From positions 1 to 41,046 of the forward strand of contig CAZQDA010000013.1 in the NCBI GenBank assembly GCA_964592155.1: a DNA stretch of 41,046 nucleotides, given 5' to 3'. Both the position numbers and the translations under genes were made by a program. The first letter of the stretch is position 1, and each line of letters begins with the position of its first letter. The notes beneath the pieces are model-generated. The model made no database searches and was not told the origin of the DNA. It saw only the letters and a program-made list of their open reading frames with translations. Source of the stretch: Christensenella sp964592155 (GTDB lineage: Bacteria; Bacillota; Clostridia; Christensenellales; Christensenellaceae). Shown here piece by piece: positions 1-7,577 of this stretch.

Positions 1-973
1 CGGACATATACATCTCCTCGCCGGGAAGTTCTTTTTGGGCGATTTCCACAGGAAACGTGTTGGTGAGCTTCACGCCGAAGCACACGCCTTTTGTGTCCGC
101 CTGTTCCTGCAAACGGCGCAGCATGGGAACCGCGTCTTTGTACTGCAGGTCGTCCTTGAAATGATGGTCGTCAAACACAATATAGTCAAAGCCGAGAGAG
201 TCGAGCGTTTGCCGCGCATAATCATAGCCGAGCAGGGTGGGGTTACATTTGATATAGGTGTTGAGCCCCTTTTCACCGATCAGGTAAGAAGCGATACGCT
301 CAATTTCCTGCGGCGGGCATCCGTGCAGGGTGGAAAGCGTGATCGATTCACAGATTTTGGCAGAGATATGGTCAATATAGTCTGCATCTACGTTCGAAAA
401 CTCCTTAAGCCGGCTTTTCGCGGCGCTTTTGCACTCCTGCCAGACGGGATTGCTGCCTGCGTTGCGCAGACCCTCGATGAATCCGTCGATTTTTGGGGAA
501 GTGATTCCTTCAAAATCGTAACCGACGCTCATGTTAAACAAAAAACCGTCAGGATCGCCAAACCCATATTCTTTTGCTGTAAGCTTGCAGAAAAACCATG
601 CCTTAATATACTCTTCCAAAGCCTGCGGCACACGCAGCTCGGTCGACCATTCCACATTATAGCATTCGTCCTCCGCGCGGATGCACGGCTTTGAGACGGG
701 AAGGTCTTCGCCGTCTAAAGTCTGCACGGTTTTTAGCTCAAAGAAACGCGCACCGCCCGCGTAAGCAGCGATGATATTTTGCGCAAGCTGTGTGTGCGGA
801 CCCGCGGCAGGGCCGAAAGGCGTCTCCAGACTGCCGCCAAACAGGGGAAGCCTTTTATTTTGATCTGCATGGAAAAGTTGATTCACTCCAAAAACAGTAC
901 CATTTTTTTGCTTTTCTGACAGAATCCAGTCAAGAAGCCCTGACGGGGCGATTTGTGTCATGCGATCACTCAT
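1..973 (-). CDS. ygfK: YgfK-family putative oxidoreductase, N-terminal part (runs off the left edge)
   Basis: About 324 residues can be read from an ATG at 973 to the window edge with no stop. The start has a clean GGAGGT site 7 bases upstream (981-986). The N-terminus carries GGSLETPFGPAAGPHTQLAQ and then GGARFFELKTVQ, the dihydroorotate-dehydrogenase-like opening of YgfK proteins (full length about 1,000 residues with later FAD and Fe-S domains). STLHGCPPQEIER and YIKCNPTLLGYDYA lie further in. The family was first annotated as a putative selenate reductase subunit. Its steady company with ssnA, ygeX, ygeY and ygeW, and more recent work on gut anaerobes, point to anaerobic purine or urate breakdown. 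It starts 29 bases after the ssnA stop, so the two are probably co-transcribed. The exact reaction cannot be told from sequence. Only the C-terminal domains are missing, through truncation by the window. Confidence 0.9.
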   Translation of the reverse strand, partial: MSDRMTQIAPSGLLDWILSEKQKNGTVFGVNQLFHADQNKRLPLFGGSLETPFGPAAGPHTQLAQNIIAAYAGGARFFELKTVQTLDGEDLPVSKPCIRAEDECYNVEWSTELRVPQALEEYIKAWFFCKLTAKEYGFGDPDGFLFNMSVGYDFEGITSPKIDGFIEGLRNAGSNPVWQECKSAAKSRLKEFSNVDADYIDHISAKICESITLSTLHGCPPQEIERIASYLIGEKGLNTYIKCNPTLLGYDYARQTLDSLGFDYIVFDDHHFKDDLQYKDAVPMLRRLQEQADTKGVCFGVKLTNTFPVEIAQKELPGEEMYMS

Positions 974-1002
974 TTTGAGTACCTCCATTTGTGGATTGCT
1001 TT

Positions 1003-2340
1003 TTATCCATTGATTCTATTCCAAAGTTTTGCGGCGGCCTCGCGGCTTTTTGCCATGATCTCGTGTTCGTCCGCCACAAGAATTTCACGATCCTTCATTA
1101 GAACCTGTCCGTTTGCAACCGTTGTGATGACACTGCGCCCGTTCATGCCGAATAAAATATGAGAATTGCAGTTGGTTTCATTCATAGGAGTCAGCGGATC
1201 GTAATCCGTAATAATCACGTCGGCGTAAGCGCCTTCCTTTAAGAGGCCCAGCGGCTTTTGATAATATCGTGCCGCGATGCGGGCATTGTTTTCAAAGAGC
1301 ATTTTGGGAAGCTCTGTCCATACGGCGTTTGGATCGCACAGGTTATGCTTGTGGATCAGGTTGCCGACTTGATAGGATTCCAGCATATCGTTGGTGTAGC
1401 CGTCCGTTCCGAGTCCGGTCAGGATGCCATGCCTAAGAAGCTCCGGAACCGGACCGCAGCCCACGGCGTTGCCCATATTGCTTTCCGGATTGTGCACAAC
1501 CATGGTATCGGTGCGCGCAAGAAGCTCCATTTCGATGGGACTGATGTGTATACAATGCCCCGCTAAGGTAAGCGGTCCTAAGATATCCAGATCAAACAGG
1601 CGCTGCACCGTGCGCTTTCCGTACTTTTTCAGTGAATCAAACACATCGTCAAGCCCCTCTGCCACGTGAATGTGGTAGCCTGTGTTGTCAGGCTTTTGCG
1701 CGGCGCAATATTCGAGCGTTTCATTGGAAAGCGTAAAGGGGGCGTGCATCCCCATCATTCCTTTTTGCATATCCGTCTTATCTTTTTGCGCATACCTAAT
1801 AAAATCTACATTTTCGCGCACGGCTTCTTTCATTTTTTGTTTACCGTCGCGGTCAGATATTTCATAACACAGGCAAGTACGGACACCGAGGTCTTTTGCC
1901 GCCTGCGAAATGGTGAAGAGGCTGCCGGCAATCGCACCATAGCTTGCGTGGTGGTCAAAGACTGTGGTTGCGCCCGTTTTGATGCAGTCAAGATAGGTCG
2001 CGCGCGCGCTCAGTTCAATTTCCTCCATGGAAAGGAGGCGGTCGAGCCGCCACCACATACCTTCCAAAATGTCCATGAAATTTTGCGGATTATGACCGTT
2101 TATGCAAAGACCGCGGGCAAAAGCGCTATAGATATGGTTGTGCGCGTTGATGAGCCCGGGCATGATCACGCCGCCGTGTGCGTCGATCCATTGTGCGTCC
2201 TCGTGGGATTTCTTCAAAATATCTGTTTTACCCGTTTGCACAATCACATGGTCTTCGATATAGACACATCCATCTTCATAAAAGGGATCCCGCGGGTCTC
2301 TTGTGATCATGCGTCCGTTTCCGATTAACAATTTTTTCAT
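1003..2340 (-). CDS. ssnA: SsnA-type amidohydrolase (putative aminohydrolase)
   Basis: This is a 445-residue metal-dependent amidohydrolase of the guanine/adenosine deaminase type, the usual length for SsnA. The first metal site is H67-x-H69 in PGLINAHNHI. Later family signatures are the HIHVAEG strand, LAGHCIHI, and GTDGYTNDML with the catalytic/metal aspartate. The PGLINAHNH context and the C-terminal GAYADVIITDYDPLTP are typical of cytosine/guanine deaminase relatives. The start at 2340 has AGAGGT upstream. It is the first gene of the leftward operon with ygfK. Family knowledge suggests hydrolytic deamination or ring opening of a purine-derived heterocycle; the substrate is inferred from the cluster. 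The protein has no signal peptide and should be cytosolic. Confidence 0.93.
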   Translation of the reverse strand: MKKLLIGNGRMITRDPRDPFYEDGCVYIEDHVIVQTGKTDILKKSHEDAQWIDAHGGVIMPGLINAHNHIYSAFARGLCINGHNPQNFMDILEGMWWRLDRLLSMEEIELSARATYLDCIKTGATTVFDHHASYGAIAGSLFTISQAAKDLGVRTCLCYEISDRDGKQKMKEAVRENVDFIRYAQKDKTDMQKGMMGMHAPFTLSNETLEYCAAQKPDNTGYHIHVAEGLDDVFDSLKKYGKRTVQRLFDLDILGPLTLAGHCIHISPIEMELLARTDTMVVHNPESNMGNAVGCGPVPELLRHGILTGLGTDGYTNDMLESYQVGNLIHKHNLCDPNAVWTELPKMLFENNARIAARYYQKPLGLLKEGAYADVIITDYDPLTPMNETNCNSHILFGMNGRSVITTVANGQVLMKDREILVADEHEIMAKSREAAAKLWNRING

Positions 2341-2484
2341 AAACGATACCTCTTTGATCTGGCTTTTTAATAGAGCGATATACCAATTTTTTAAAAGAGC
2401 GGCCTGTTAAAACAATCGTAATTATAGGCACAAAATAGTAAAGATCATTTGCAAAAAATCCGCAAATTTCCTGATGTTGATTGT

Positions 2485-2513
2485 ATTCTAACACCCTTAA
2501 AGTGAAAAAGCAA
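2485..2513 (-). promoter_or_regulatory. Promoter for the ssnA-ygfK operon
   Basis: On the minus strand a -35 TTGCTT (2508-2513) and a -10 TAGAAT (2485-2490) are separated by 17 bases. This would leave a leader of about 140 bases before ssnA. It is divergent to the promoter at 2566-2593, with paired palindromes between them. Confidence 0.6.
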
Positions 2514-2521
2514 CATGAAAA

Positions 2522-2556
2522 CTAAAAATTATTTAGGCGAACTAAAAAATTTTTAG
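2522..2556. promoter_or_regulatory. Two tandem palindromic operator-like sites between divergent promoters
   Basis: CTAAAAATTATTTAG (2522-2536) and CTAAAAAATTTTTAG (2542-2556) are similar AT-rich palindromes whose starts are exactly 20 bases apart, about two helical turns. They lie between the leftward ssnA promoter and the rightward regulator promoter, ending 10 bases before the rightward -35. This is where a regulator controlling both operons would bind. The adjacent YheO/DauR-type regulator is the obvious candidate, by inference only. Confidence 0.5.
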
Positions 2557-2565
2557 AAAAAAGTG

Positions 2566-2593
2566 TTGACTTGATTATTTTTTGTGTTATATT
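2566..2593 (+). promoter_or_regulatory. Promoter for the regulator-dpaL-ygeY-ygeW operon
   Basis: A -35 TTGACT (2566-2571) and a -10 TATATT (2588-2593) are 16 bases apart, close to the sigma-A consensus. The start would be near 2600, giving a leader of about 100 bases before the regulator. No other good promoter is seen before dpaL or ygeW. Confidence 0.65.
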
Positions 2594-2700
2594 AAAGACA
2601 AAGCCCGGAAAAATGATGGACAAAAAGCAAGGCAATAACAGACAAAAGACAATTCATTCAATTCTATTTAATCGTCTGAAACCGGGGAGGTTTTTATAAT

Positions 2701-3372
2701 ATGAAAAAAATATGGATCGACTTTCTGACACGGCTGGCAAAAGGTCTTGCGGCTCAGTTTGGAAAAAACTGCGAAGTTGTGGTACATGATATGTCGGCGG
2801 AAAATACCATTCTGGTGATTGAAAACGGACATGTTACAAACCGTAAGGTGGGCGACGGGCCGTCGCATGTGGTGCTTGACGCTCTGAAAAAGGGACACGG
2901 ACAGCTTTCGGACCAGATTGCATACCTGACCAAAACGCAGGATGGGAGAGTGCTGAAATCAACCACAGTTTATGTAAGGGATGAACAGGATGAGGTTGTG
3001 GGAATTCTTTCCCTGAATTACGATATCTCTGAACTTTTGGTGGCGGAACGCGCGATTGGTTCATTGCTGGATCACACGGCCACAGGCGAAAAAGAAGAGG
3101 AACAGAAAAATGCGCCGCGTATTCCGCAGAATGTGAACGACCTGCTGTTTGAGCTGATTGAAGAGTCTGTGCAGTATGCGGGGGGCAAGCCGCCAGCCAT
3201 GATGACCAGAGAAGAAAAGAAAAAAGCGCTCCAGTTTTTATCGGATGCGGGCGCGTTTCTGATTACAAAGTCGGGCGACCATATTTCAAATTATTTTGGG
3301 ATATCCAAATATACGCTTTACAGCTATATTGACGCAAAAGGTCAGGAAAGCAAGGATGATGCGGGCGCGTGA
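2701..3372 (+). CDS. YheO/DauR-type transcriptional regulator (PAS-like plus HTH_22)
   Basis: The protein has 223 residues in two parts. The first (about 1-115) is a YheO-like PAS-type sensor domain, with VVVHDMSAENTILVIENGHV and later VVGILSLNYDISELL. The second (about 150-220) is a DauR-type helix-turn-helix ending ISNYFGISKYTLYSYID. This layout matches the YheO/DauR regulator family, which often senses small metabolites next to catabolic genes. The ATG at 2701 follows GGGGAGG at 2685-2691. It heads the rightward purine operon and diverges from ssnA, so it probably controls both through the palindromes at 2522-2556. Activator or repressor role and ligand are unknown. The 47-base gap to dpaL has no terminator. 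Confidence 0.85.
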   Translation: MKKIWIDFLTRLAKGLAAQFGKNCEVVVHDMSAENTILVIENGHVTNRKVGDGPSHVVLDALKKGHGQLSDQIAYLTKTQDGRVLKSTTVYVRDEQDEVVGILSLNYDISELLVAERAIGSLLDHTATGEKEEEQKNAPRIPQNVNDLLFELIEESVQYAGGKPPAMMTREEKKKALQFLSDAGAFLITKSGDHISNYFGISKYTLYSYIDAKGQESKDDAGA

Positions 3373-3419
3373 GCGCGGCGAAGAAGAGATTGGCGCGCTG
3401 TAAGAAAGGATGAAACACA

Positions 3420-4634
3420 ATGGAAACGATCAAATGGATCAAAAACGATTTGCCGAAAACGGAGGACAAAGAGCTTGCCGTGATGGCGCTTTCCGAAGTA
3501 GAGCATGCGCGGAACTTCCACAAGAGTTTTCCGCAATATGAGGTTACGCCATTGAGAAAATTGCACAATCTCGCGGAATATTTGGGATTGAAGGAATTAT
3601 TTGTAAAGGATGAATCTTACCGCTTTGGACTCAATGCGTTTAAAGTCTTGGGCGGCTCCTACGCGATGGCGCGTTATGTGGCGCAGAAGACAGGAAAAGA
3701 TATTTCGGAGCTTACTTACAATGTGCTCGTTTCAGAGAAATTGAAAAAGGAGTTCGGACAGGCAGTATTTTTCACGGCAACGGACGGAAACCATGGGCGG
3801 GGCGTTGCGTGGGCGGCGAACAAGCTGGGGCAGAAAGCTTTTGTATTTATGCCACGCGGTTCTTCGCAGACCAGATTAAATAATATATTAAAGGAAAACG
3901 CCGTGGCGACCATTGAGGACTTAAATTATGACGAATGTGTGCGTCTCGCGGCGCAAAAAGCGAGCCAGACTGAAAACGGCGTAATCGTTCAGGATACGGC
4001 GTGGGATGGATATGAGGATATTCCGTCGTGGATCATGCAGGGCTATGGCACAATGGCAATGGAGGCTGCGGAGCAGCTTTTGGAGAGCGGAATCAAAAGG
4101 CCGACACATATTTTTGTACAGGCGGGTGTAGGCTCTCTCGCGGGGGCGGTGCAGGGATACTTTGCAAATCTATTTCCCGGCGACTGCCCGACGACTGTAA
4201 TCGTAGAAGCGAATCAGGCGGACTGCCTTTATAAATCGGCGGCGGCGGGAGACGGAAAGCCTCACGCGGTGTATGGCGATATGCAGACCATTATGGCAGG
4301 ACTTGCCTGTGGCGAACCGAATACGATATCGTGGGAGATTTTGAAAAACAACAGCGCGTATTTTGTTTCTTGCCCGGACTGGGTATCGGCAAAGGGAATG
4401 CGCATACTGGGAGCGCCGCTCAGGGGCGATATGCAGGTGGTTTCGGGCGAATCGGGCGCAGTGAGCGCAGGGCTGATTGCCACGCTGATGACGGACGAAA
4501 GCTGCCGCGAACTAAAGGAAAGCATCGGCCTTGATGAAAATTCTGTGGTGCTGTTTTTCTCTACTGAGGGAGACACGGACCCGCAGCGATATCAAGAGAT
4601 TGTATGGGACGGAGCGTTCTGCGAAAGGGATTAG
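3420..4634 (+). CDS. dpaL: Diaminopropionate ammonia-lyase (YgeX)
   Basis: At 404 residues this is the normal length for this PLP enzyme of fold type II, which cleaves 2,3-diaminopropionate to pyruvate and two ammonia. The PLP lysine is K75 in LNAFKVLGGS. The phosphate/substrate region ATDGNHGRGVAW is near residues 120-131, and a glycine loop QAGVGSLAGAVQGYF lies mid-chain. GAAAGG-type Shine-Dalgarno bases precede the ATG at 3420. In this cluster its likely job is to turn a ring-opened purine product containing diaminopropionate into pyruvate and ammonium. It is followed by the repeat-filled 395-base gap before ygeY. A threonine dehydratase is the nearest alternative, but length and neighbours favour DpaL. 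Confidence 0.94.
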   Translation: METIKWIKNDLPKTEDKELAVMALSEVEHARNFHKSFPQYEVTPLRKLHNLAEYLGLKELFVKDESYRFGLNAFKVLGGSYAMARYVAQKTGKDISELTYNVLVSEKLKKEFGQAVFFTATDGNHGRGVAWAANKLGQKAFVFMPRGSSQTRLNNILKENAVATIEDLNYDECVRLAAQKASQTENGVIVQDTAWDGYEDIPSWIMQGYGTMAMEAAEQLLESGIKRPTHIFVQAGVGSLAGAVQGYFANLFPGDCPTTVIVEANQADCLYKSAAAGDGKPHAVYGDMQTIMAGLACGEPNTISWEILKNNSAYFVSCPDWVSAKGMRILGAPLRGDMQVVSGESGAVSAGLIATLMTDESCRELKESIGLDENSVVLFFSTEGDTDPQRYQEIVWDGAFCERD

Positions 4635-4638
4635 GAAA

Positions 4639-5009
4639 GCCCGCGAAGCGAGCGCTGTATGAAACGATGGCTATCCTATGATAAGCAAAANNNNNNNNNN
4701 NNNNNNNNNNNNNNNNNNNNNNNNNNNNNNNNNNNNNNNNNNNNNNNNNNNNNNNNNNNNNNNNNNNNNNNNNNNNNNNNNNNNNNNNNNCAACTGATAG
4801 CCAAGGGGGTCCGTGGGGGAACAGCATGTTCCGCCCGCGAAGCGAGCGAAGTGAGCGCGGTATGAAACGATGGCTATCCTATGATAAGCTAAAAATCGTT
4901 TTGCGAGACGGAAGATGAAGCAAAACAACTGATAGCCAAGGGGGTCCGTGGGGGAACAGCATGTTCCGCCCGCGAAGCGAACGAAGTGAGCGCGGTATCA
5001 AAGAATTAC
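4639..5009. repeat. Tandem 135-bp GC-rich structured repeats, broken by an assembly gap
   Basis: One whole unit runs 4791-4925. A second copy begins at 4926 with the same CAACTGATAGCC and ends in CGCGGTAT before the ygeY leader. A partial copy lies left of the N run (4639-4690) and lacks about nine bases in the GAAGCGAGCG stretch. The unit has self-complementary arms: GGCTATC with GATAGCC, inside them GTTTTGC with GCAAAAC, a hairpin GGAACA-GCA-TGTTCC (4818-4832), and CCGCG with CGCGG. The unit length is divisible by three and leaves one minus-strand frame open, which makes false ORFs. The true copy number is unknown because of the gap. Confidence 0.85.
4691..4790. other. Assembly gap (100 N)
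   Basis: Exactly 100 N bases, the conventional size for a scaffold gap of unknown length. It sits inside the 135-bp tandem repeats, which probably caused the assembly break. Reading frames crossing it are not real genes. Confidence 0.97.
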
Positions 5010-5029
5010 TATATAGGAGGATAAGGAAA

Positions 5030-6223
5030 ATGGATTTTTCGGCAATCAAGCAGGCGGCACAGGGATATGAGCCGCAGATGACAAAATTTTTACGTGATTT
5101 GATCGCGATTCCGGGTGAAAGCTGTGGTGAGGAAGGCGTGATTCAGCGTATCGCGCAGGAAATGGAATCGCTGGGATTCGACAAAGTGGAAATAGACGGC
5201 ATGGGGAATGTTTTGGGATATATGGGAACGGGCAGCACCCTCATTGCTTATGATGCGCATATCGATACGGTGGGTCTGGGAGAGATGTCAAACTGGACAT
5301 TTGACCCATATAAAGGATACGAAACAGATGAGGAAATCGGGGGTCGCGGCGCTTCGGATCAGTTGGGCGGGATCGTTTCCGCTGCCTATGGAGTAAAGAT
5401 TATGAAGGATATGCAGTTGATTCCGGCAGATGTGACGGTTGTGGTGACAGGAACGGTGCAGGAGGAAGATTGCGACGGATTGTGCTGGCAATACATCATC
5501 AACGAGGACAAGGTGAAGCCTGAATTTGTGGTGATTACAGAGCCCACGGATGGAAATATTTACCGCGGACAGCGCGGGCGTATGGAAATCCGCGTGGAGG
5601 TGAAGGGAATTTCATGCCACGGAAGCGCGCCGGAACGCGGCGACAACGCAATTTTCAAGATGGCGGATATTTTGCAGGAAGTGCGCGGTTTGAATGATAA
5701 GCTGCATGTGGATGAATTCCTTGGAAAGGGAACGCTCACGGTTTCCGAGATTTTTTATAATTCACCGTCGCGCTGCGCGGTTGCGGATATGGCGGCAATT
5801 TCGATCGACCGCAGATTGACGGATGGCGAAACCTATGAAATGGCGCTGGACCAAATTCGCGCGCTGCCTTCTGTGAAAAAATATAACGCGCAGGTCACGA
5901 TGTACCAATATGACAGGCCGAGCTGGAAAAATCTGGTTTATCCCACAGACTGCTATTTCCCGACTTGGGTGATTCCGGAAGACCATTCTGCGACAAAAGC
6001 AATGGTAGCGGCATATGAGGGAATGTATGGCACGCCAAAGGTAGACAAATGGACGTTTTCTACAAACGGCGTATCGATTATGGGGCGCTTTGGTATTCCG
6101 TGCATCGGGTTTGGACCGGGCAAAGAAGCGCAGGCACACGCGCCGAATGAAAAGACGTGGAAAGCAGACCTTGTGAAGTGTGCCGCTGTTTATGCGGCGT
6201 TACCGACGCTATATTCCAAATAA
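5030..6223 (+). CDS. ygeY: YgeY-type M20 family metallohydrolase, selenium-metabolism linked
   Basis: From the ATG at 5030 the protein has 397 residues. An AGGAGG at 5015-5020 decides this start; an in-frame upstream ATG at 4961 lies inside the repeat and has no such site. It is an M20/ArgE/DapE-like dinuclear zinc hydrolase. H77-x-D79 in YDAHIDTVG, D110 in GASDQLGG, and the EED pair at 145-147 are the metal and catalytic residues. A lid/dimer domain follows (CHGSAPERGDNAI), then the C-terminal CIGFGPG. YgeY is a fixed partner of YgeX and YgeW and probably hydrolyses an acylated or carbamoylated amino compound upstream of DpaL. Only 15 bases separate it from ygeW. The substrate is inferred from context. 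Confidence 0.92.
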   Translation: MDFSAIKQAAQGYEPQMTKFLRDLIAIPGESCGEEGVIQRIAQEMESLGFDKVEIDGMGNVLGYMGTGSTLIAYDAHIDTVGLGEMSNWTFDPYKGYETDEEIGGRGASDQLGGIVSAAYGVKIMKDMQLIPADVTVVVTGTVQEEDCDGLCWQYIINEDKVKPEFVVITEPTDGNIYRGQRGRMEIRVEVKGISCHGSAPERGDNAIFKMADILQEVRGLNDKLHVDEFLGKGTLTVSEIFYNSPSRCAVADMAAISIDRRLTDGETYEMALDQIRALPSVKKYNAQVTMYQYDRPSWKNLVYPTDCYFPTWVIPEDHSATKAMVAAYEGMYGTPKVDKWTFSTNGVSIMGRFGIPCIGFGPGKEAQAHAPNEKTWKADLVKCAAVYAALPTLYSK

Positions 6224-6238
6224 GAAGGGGAGAATACA

Positions 6239-7432
6239 ATGAGCAATATTGAAAAATTTACCAAAATACTGGATGGCCTGAAATTTGACGAGATGTACAG
6301 CAACGACTTTTTCCTGACATGGGAAAAGACGCGCGACGAGCTTGACGCAACGTTCACGGTTGCGGACGCGCTGCGTCACCTGAGGGAGAACAATATTTCG
6401 CCGCGCATTTTTGACAGCGGGCTAGGCGTTTCGCTGTTCCGTGACAATTCGACGCGCACACGCTTTTCTTTCGCTTCTGCATGCAACATGCTGGGGCTTA
6501 CGGTGCAGGATCTTGACGAGGGAAAATCACAGATCGCGCATGGAGAAACGGTACGTGAGACGGCGAACATGATTTCCTTTATGGCGGATGTAATCGGCAT
6601 CCGCGACGATATGTACATCGGAAAGGGCAACGCGTATATGCACGAGGTTGCCCAGTCTGTGCAGGAGGGATTTGAGGACGGCGTACTCAATCAGCGCCCT
6701 ACGCTTGTGAATCTGCAATGCGATATTGACCACCCCACCCAGGCAATGGCGGATGCGCTGCACCTGATCCATGAATTTGGGGGCGTGGAGAACCTGAAAG
6801 GCAAGAAAGTTGCCATGAGCTGGGCCTATTCGCCCTCTTACGGAAAGCCGCTTTCCGTACCGCAAGGGGTTATCGGCCTGATGACACGTTTTGGCATGGA
6901 CGTTGTGCTTGCGCACCCGCAGGGATATGAAGTGATGGGCAATGTGGAAGAGGTGGCAAAAAAGAACGCGGCCGCTTCGGGCGGAAGCTTTACGCGCACC
7001 AATGATATGGCAGAGGCGTTCCGTGACGCGGATGTAGTGTATCCTAAGAGCTGGGCTCCATTTTCTGCAATGGAACAGCGCACCGAACTTTATGGAATGG
7101 GCGATTTCGACGGAATTGACAAACTGGAAAAAGAATTGCTGGCACAGAATGCAAAGCATAAGGACTGGGAATGCACCGAGGACATGATGAAGCTGACCAA
7201 AGCCGGAAAAGCGCTTTATCTGCACTGCCTGCCCGCAGATATCACAGGTGTGAGCTGCGAGCAGGGAGAAGTGGCAGCAAGTGTATTTGACCGTTATCGC
7301 ACGCCGCTTTACAAAGAAGCAAGCTTTAAGCCGTACATTATTGCGGCAATGATTTTCCTTGCAAAGGTGAAAAATCCGCAGGCTGTACTAAAGCAGCTGG
7401 AGGCAGCGGCAAAGATCAGAAAAGTAGACTGA
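6239..7432 (+). CDS. ygeW: YgeW-type knotted carbamoyltransferase
   Basis: This 397-residue protein is a member of the aspartate/ornithine carbamoyltransferase superfamily, in the YgeW group with a knotted fold. The carbamoyl-phosphate loop FRDNSTRTR is at 67-75, the HP-Q-like part reads DIDHPTQAMAD, and HCLP is at about 329-332. The extra length over OTCase (about 330) is typical of YgeW. AGGGGAG precedes the ATG. The natural substrate is not settled for the family. Next to carbamate kinase, the expected direction is breakdown: phosphorolysis of a carbamoylated (ureido) purine fragment to give carbamoyl phosphate. It is the last gene before an 11-bp hairpin. Confidence 0.93.
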   Translation: MSNIEKFTKILDGLKFDEMYSNDFFLTWEKTRDELDATFTVADALRHLRENNISPRIFDSGLGVSLFRDNSTRTRFSFASACNMLGLTVQDLDEGKSQIAHGETVRETANMISFMADVIGIRDDMYIGKGNAYMHEVAQSVQEGFEDGVLNQRPTLVNLQCDIDHPTQAMADALHLIHEFGGVENLKGKKVAMSWAYSPSYGKPLSVPQGVIGLMTRFGMDVVLAHPQGYEVMGNVEEVAKKNAAASGGSFTRTNDMAEAFRDADVVYPKSWAPFSAMEQRTELYGMGDFDGIDKLEKELLAQNAKHKDWECTEDMMKLTKAGKALYLHCLPADITGVSCEQGEVAASVFDRYRTPLYKEASFKPYIIAAMIFLAKVKNPQAVLKQLEAAAKIRKVD

Positions 7433-7454
7433 CGAAATTCAGACAGATAAAGAA

Positions 7455-7478
7455 GCGGCGGAAGATTTCTTCCGCCGC
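7455..7478 (+). terminator. Strong 11-bp hairpin after ygeW (partial terminator or RNA stabiliser)
   Basis: GCGGCGGAAGA (7455-7465) pairs perfectly with TCTTCCGCCGC (7468-7478) around a two-base loop. There is no T run straight after it; TATTTTT comes about 13 bases later. It may weaken read-through into arcC or protect the 3' end of the upstream message rather than end transcription fully. Confidence 0.5.
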
Positions 7479-7508
7479 AATATCCTTTCCTATTTTTAAT
7501 GTTTCGAT

Positions 7509-7544
7509 ATCAATCAAGACAGCGGCGCAGCCGCGATGATTGAT
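7509..7544 (+). promoter_or_regulatory. Two-tier hairpin just upstream of arcC
   Basis: ATCAATCA (7509-7516) pairs with TGATTGAT (7537-7544), and inside it GCGGC (7522-7526) pairs with GCCGC (7530-7534) around GCA. It ends about 20 bases before the arcC ribosome binding site (AAAGGAG, 7563-7568). It could act as a 5' stabiliser or translation control element. No T run follows. Confidence 0.45.
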
Positions 7545-7577
7545 CTGTCCGTAATTTGGACAAAAGGAGAAATTCAT

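Noticed and set aside
35..694. Open frame of 219 codons on the plus strand
   Set aside because: It is antisense to the YgfK coding sequence, which reads through to the window edge with recognisable family motifs.
1666..2328. Open frame of 220 codons on the plus strand
   Set aside because: It lies antisense to ssnA, whose motifs and start are clear; the frame has no family-like motif or ribosome binding site.
4561..4928. Open frames crossing the N run
   Set aside because: They arise because the 135-bp repeat is divisible by three and leaves a frame open; the N bases are read as unknown residues.
4639..5009. CRISPR array
   Set aside because: The unit is 135 bases with no short repeat and variable spacer pattern, the copies are nearly identical along the whole length, and no cas genes are near.
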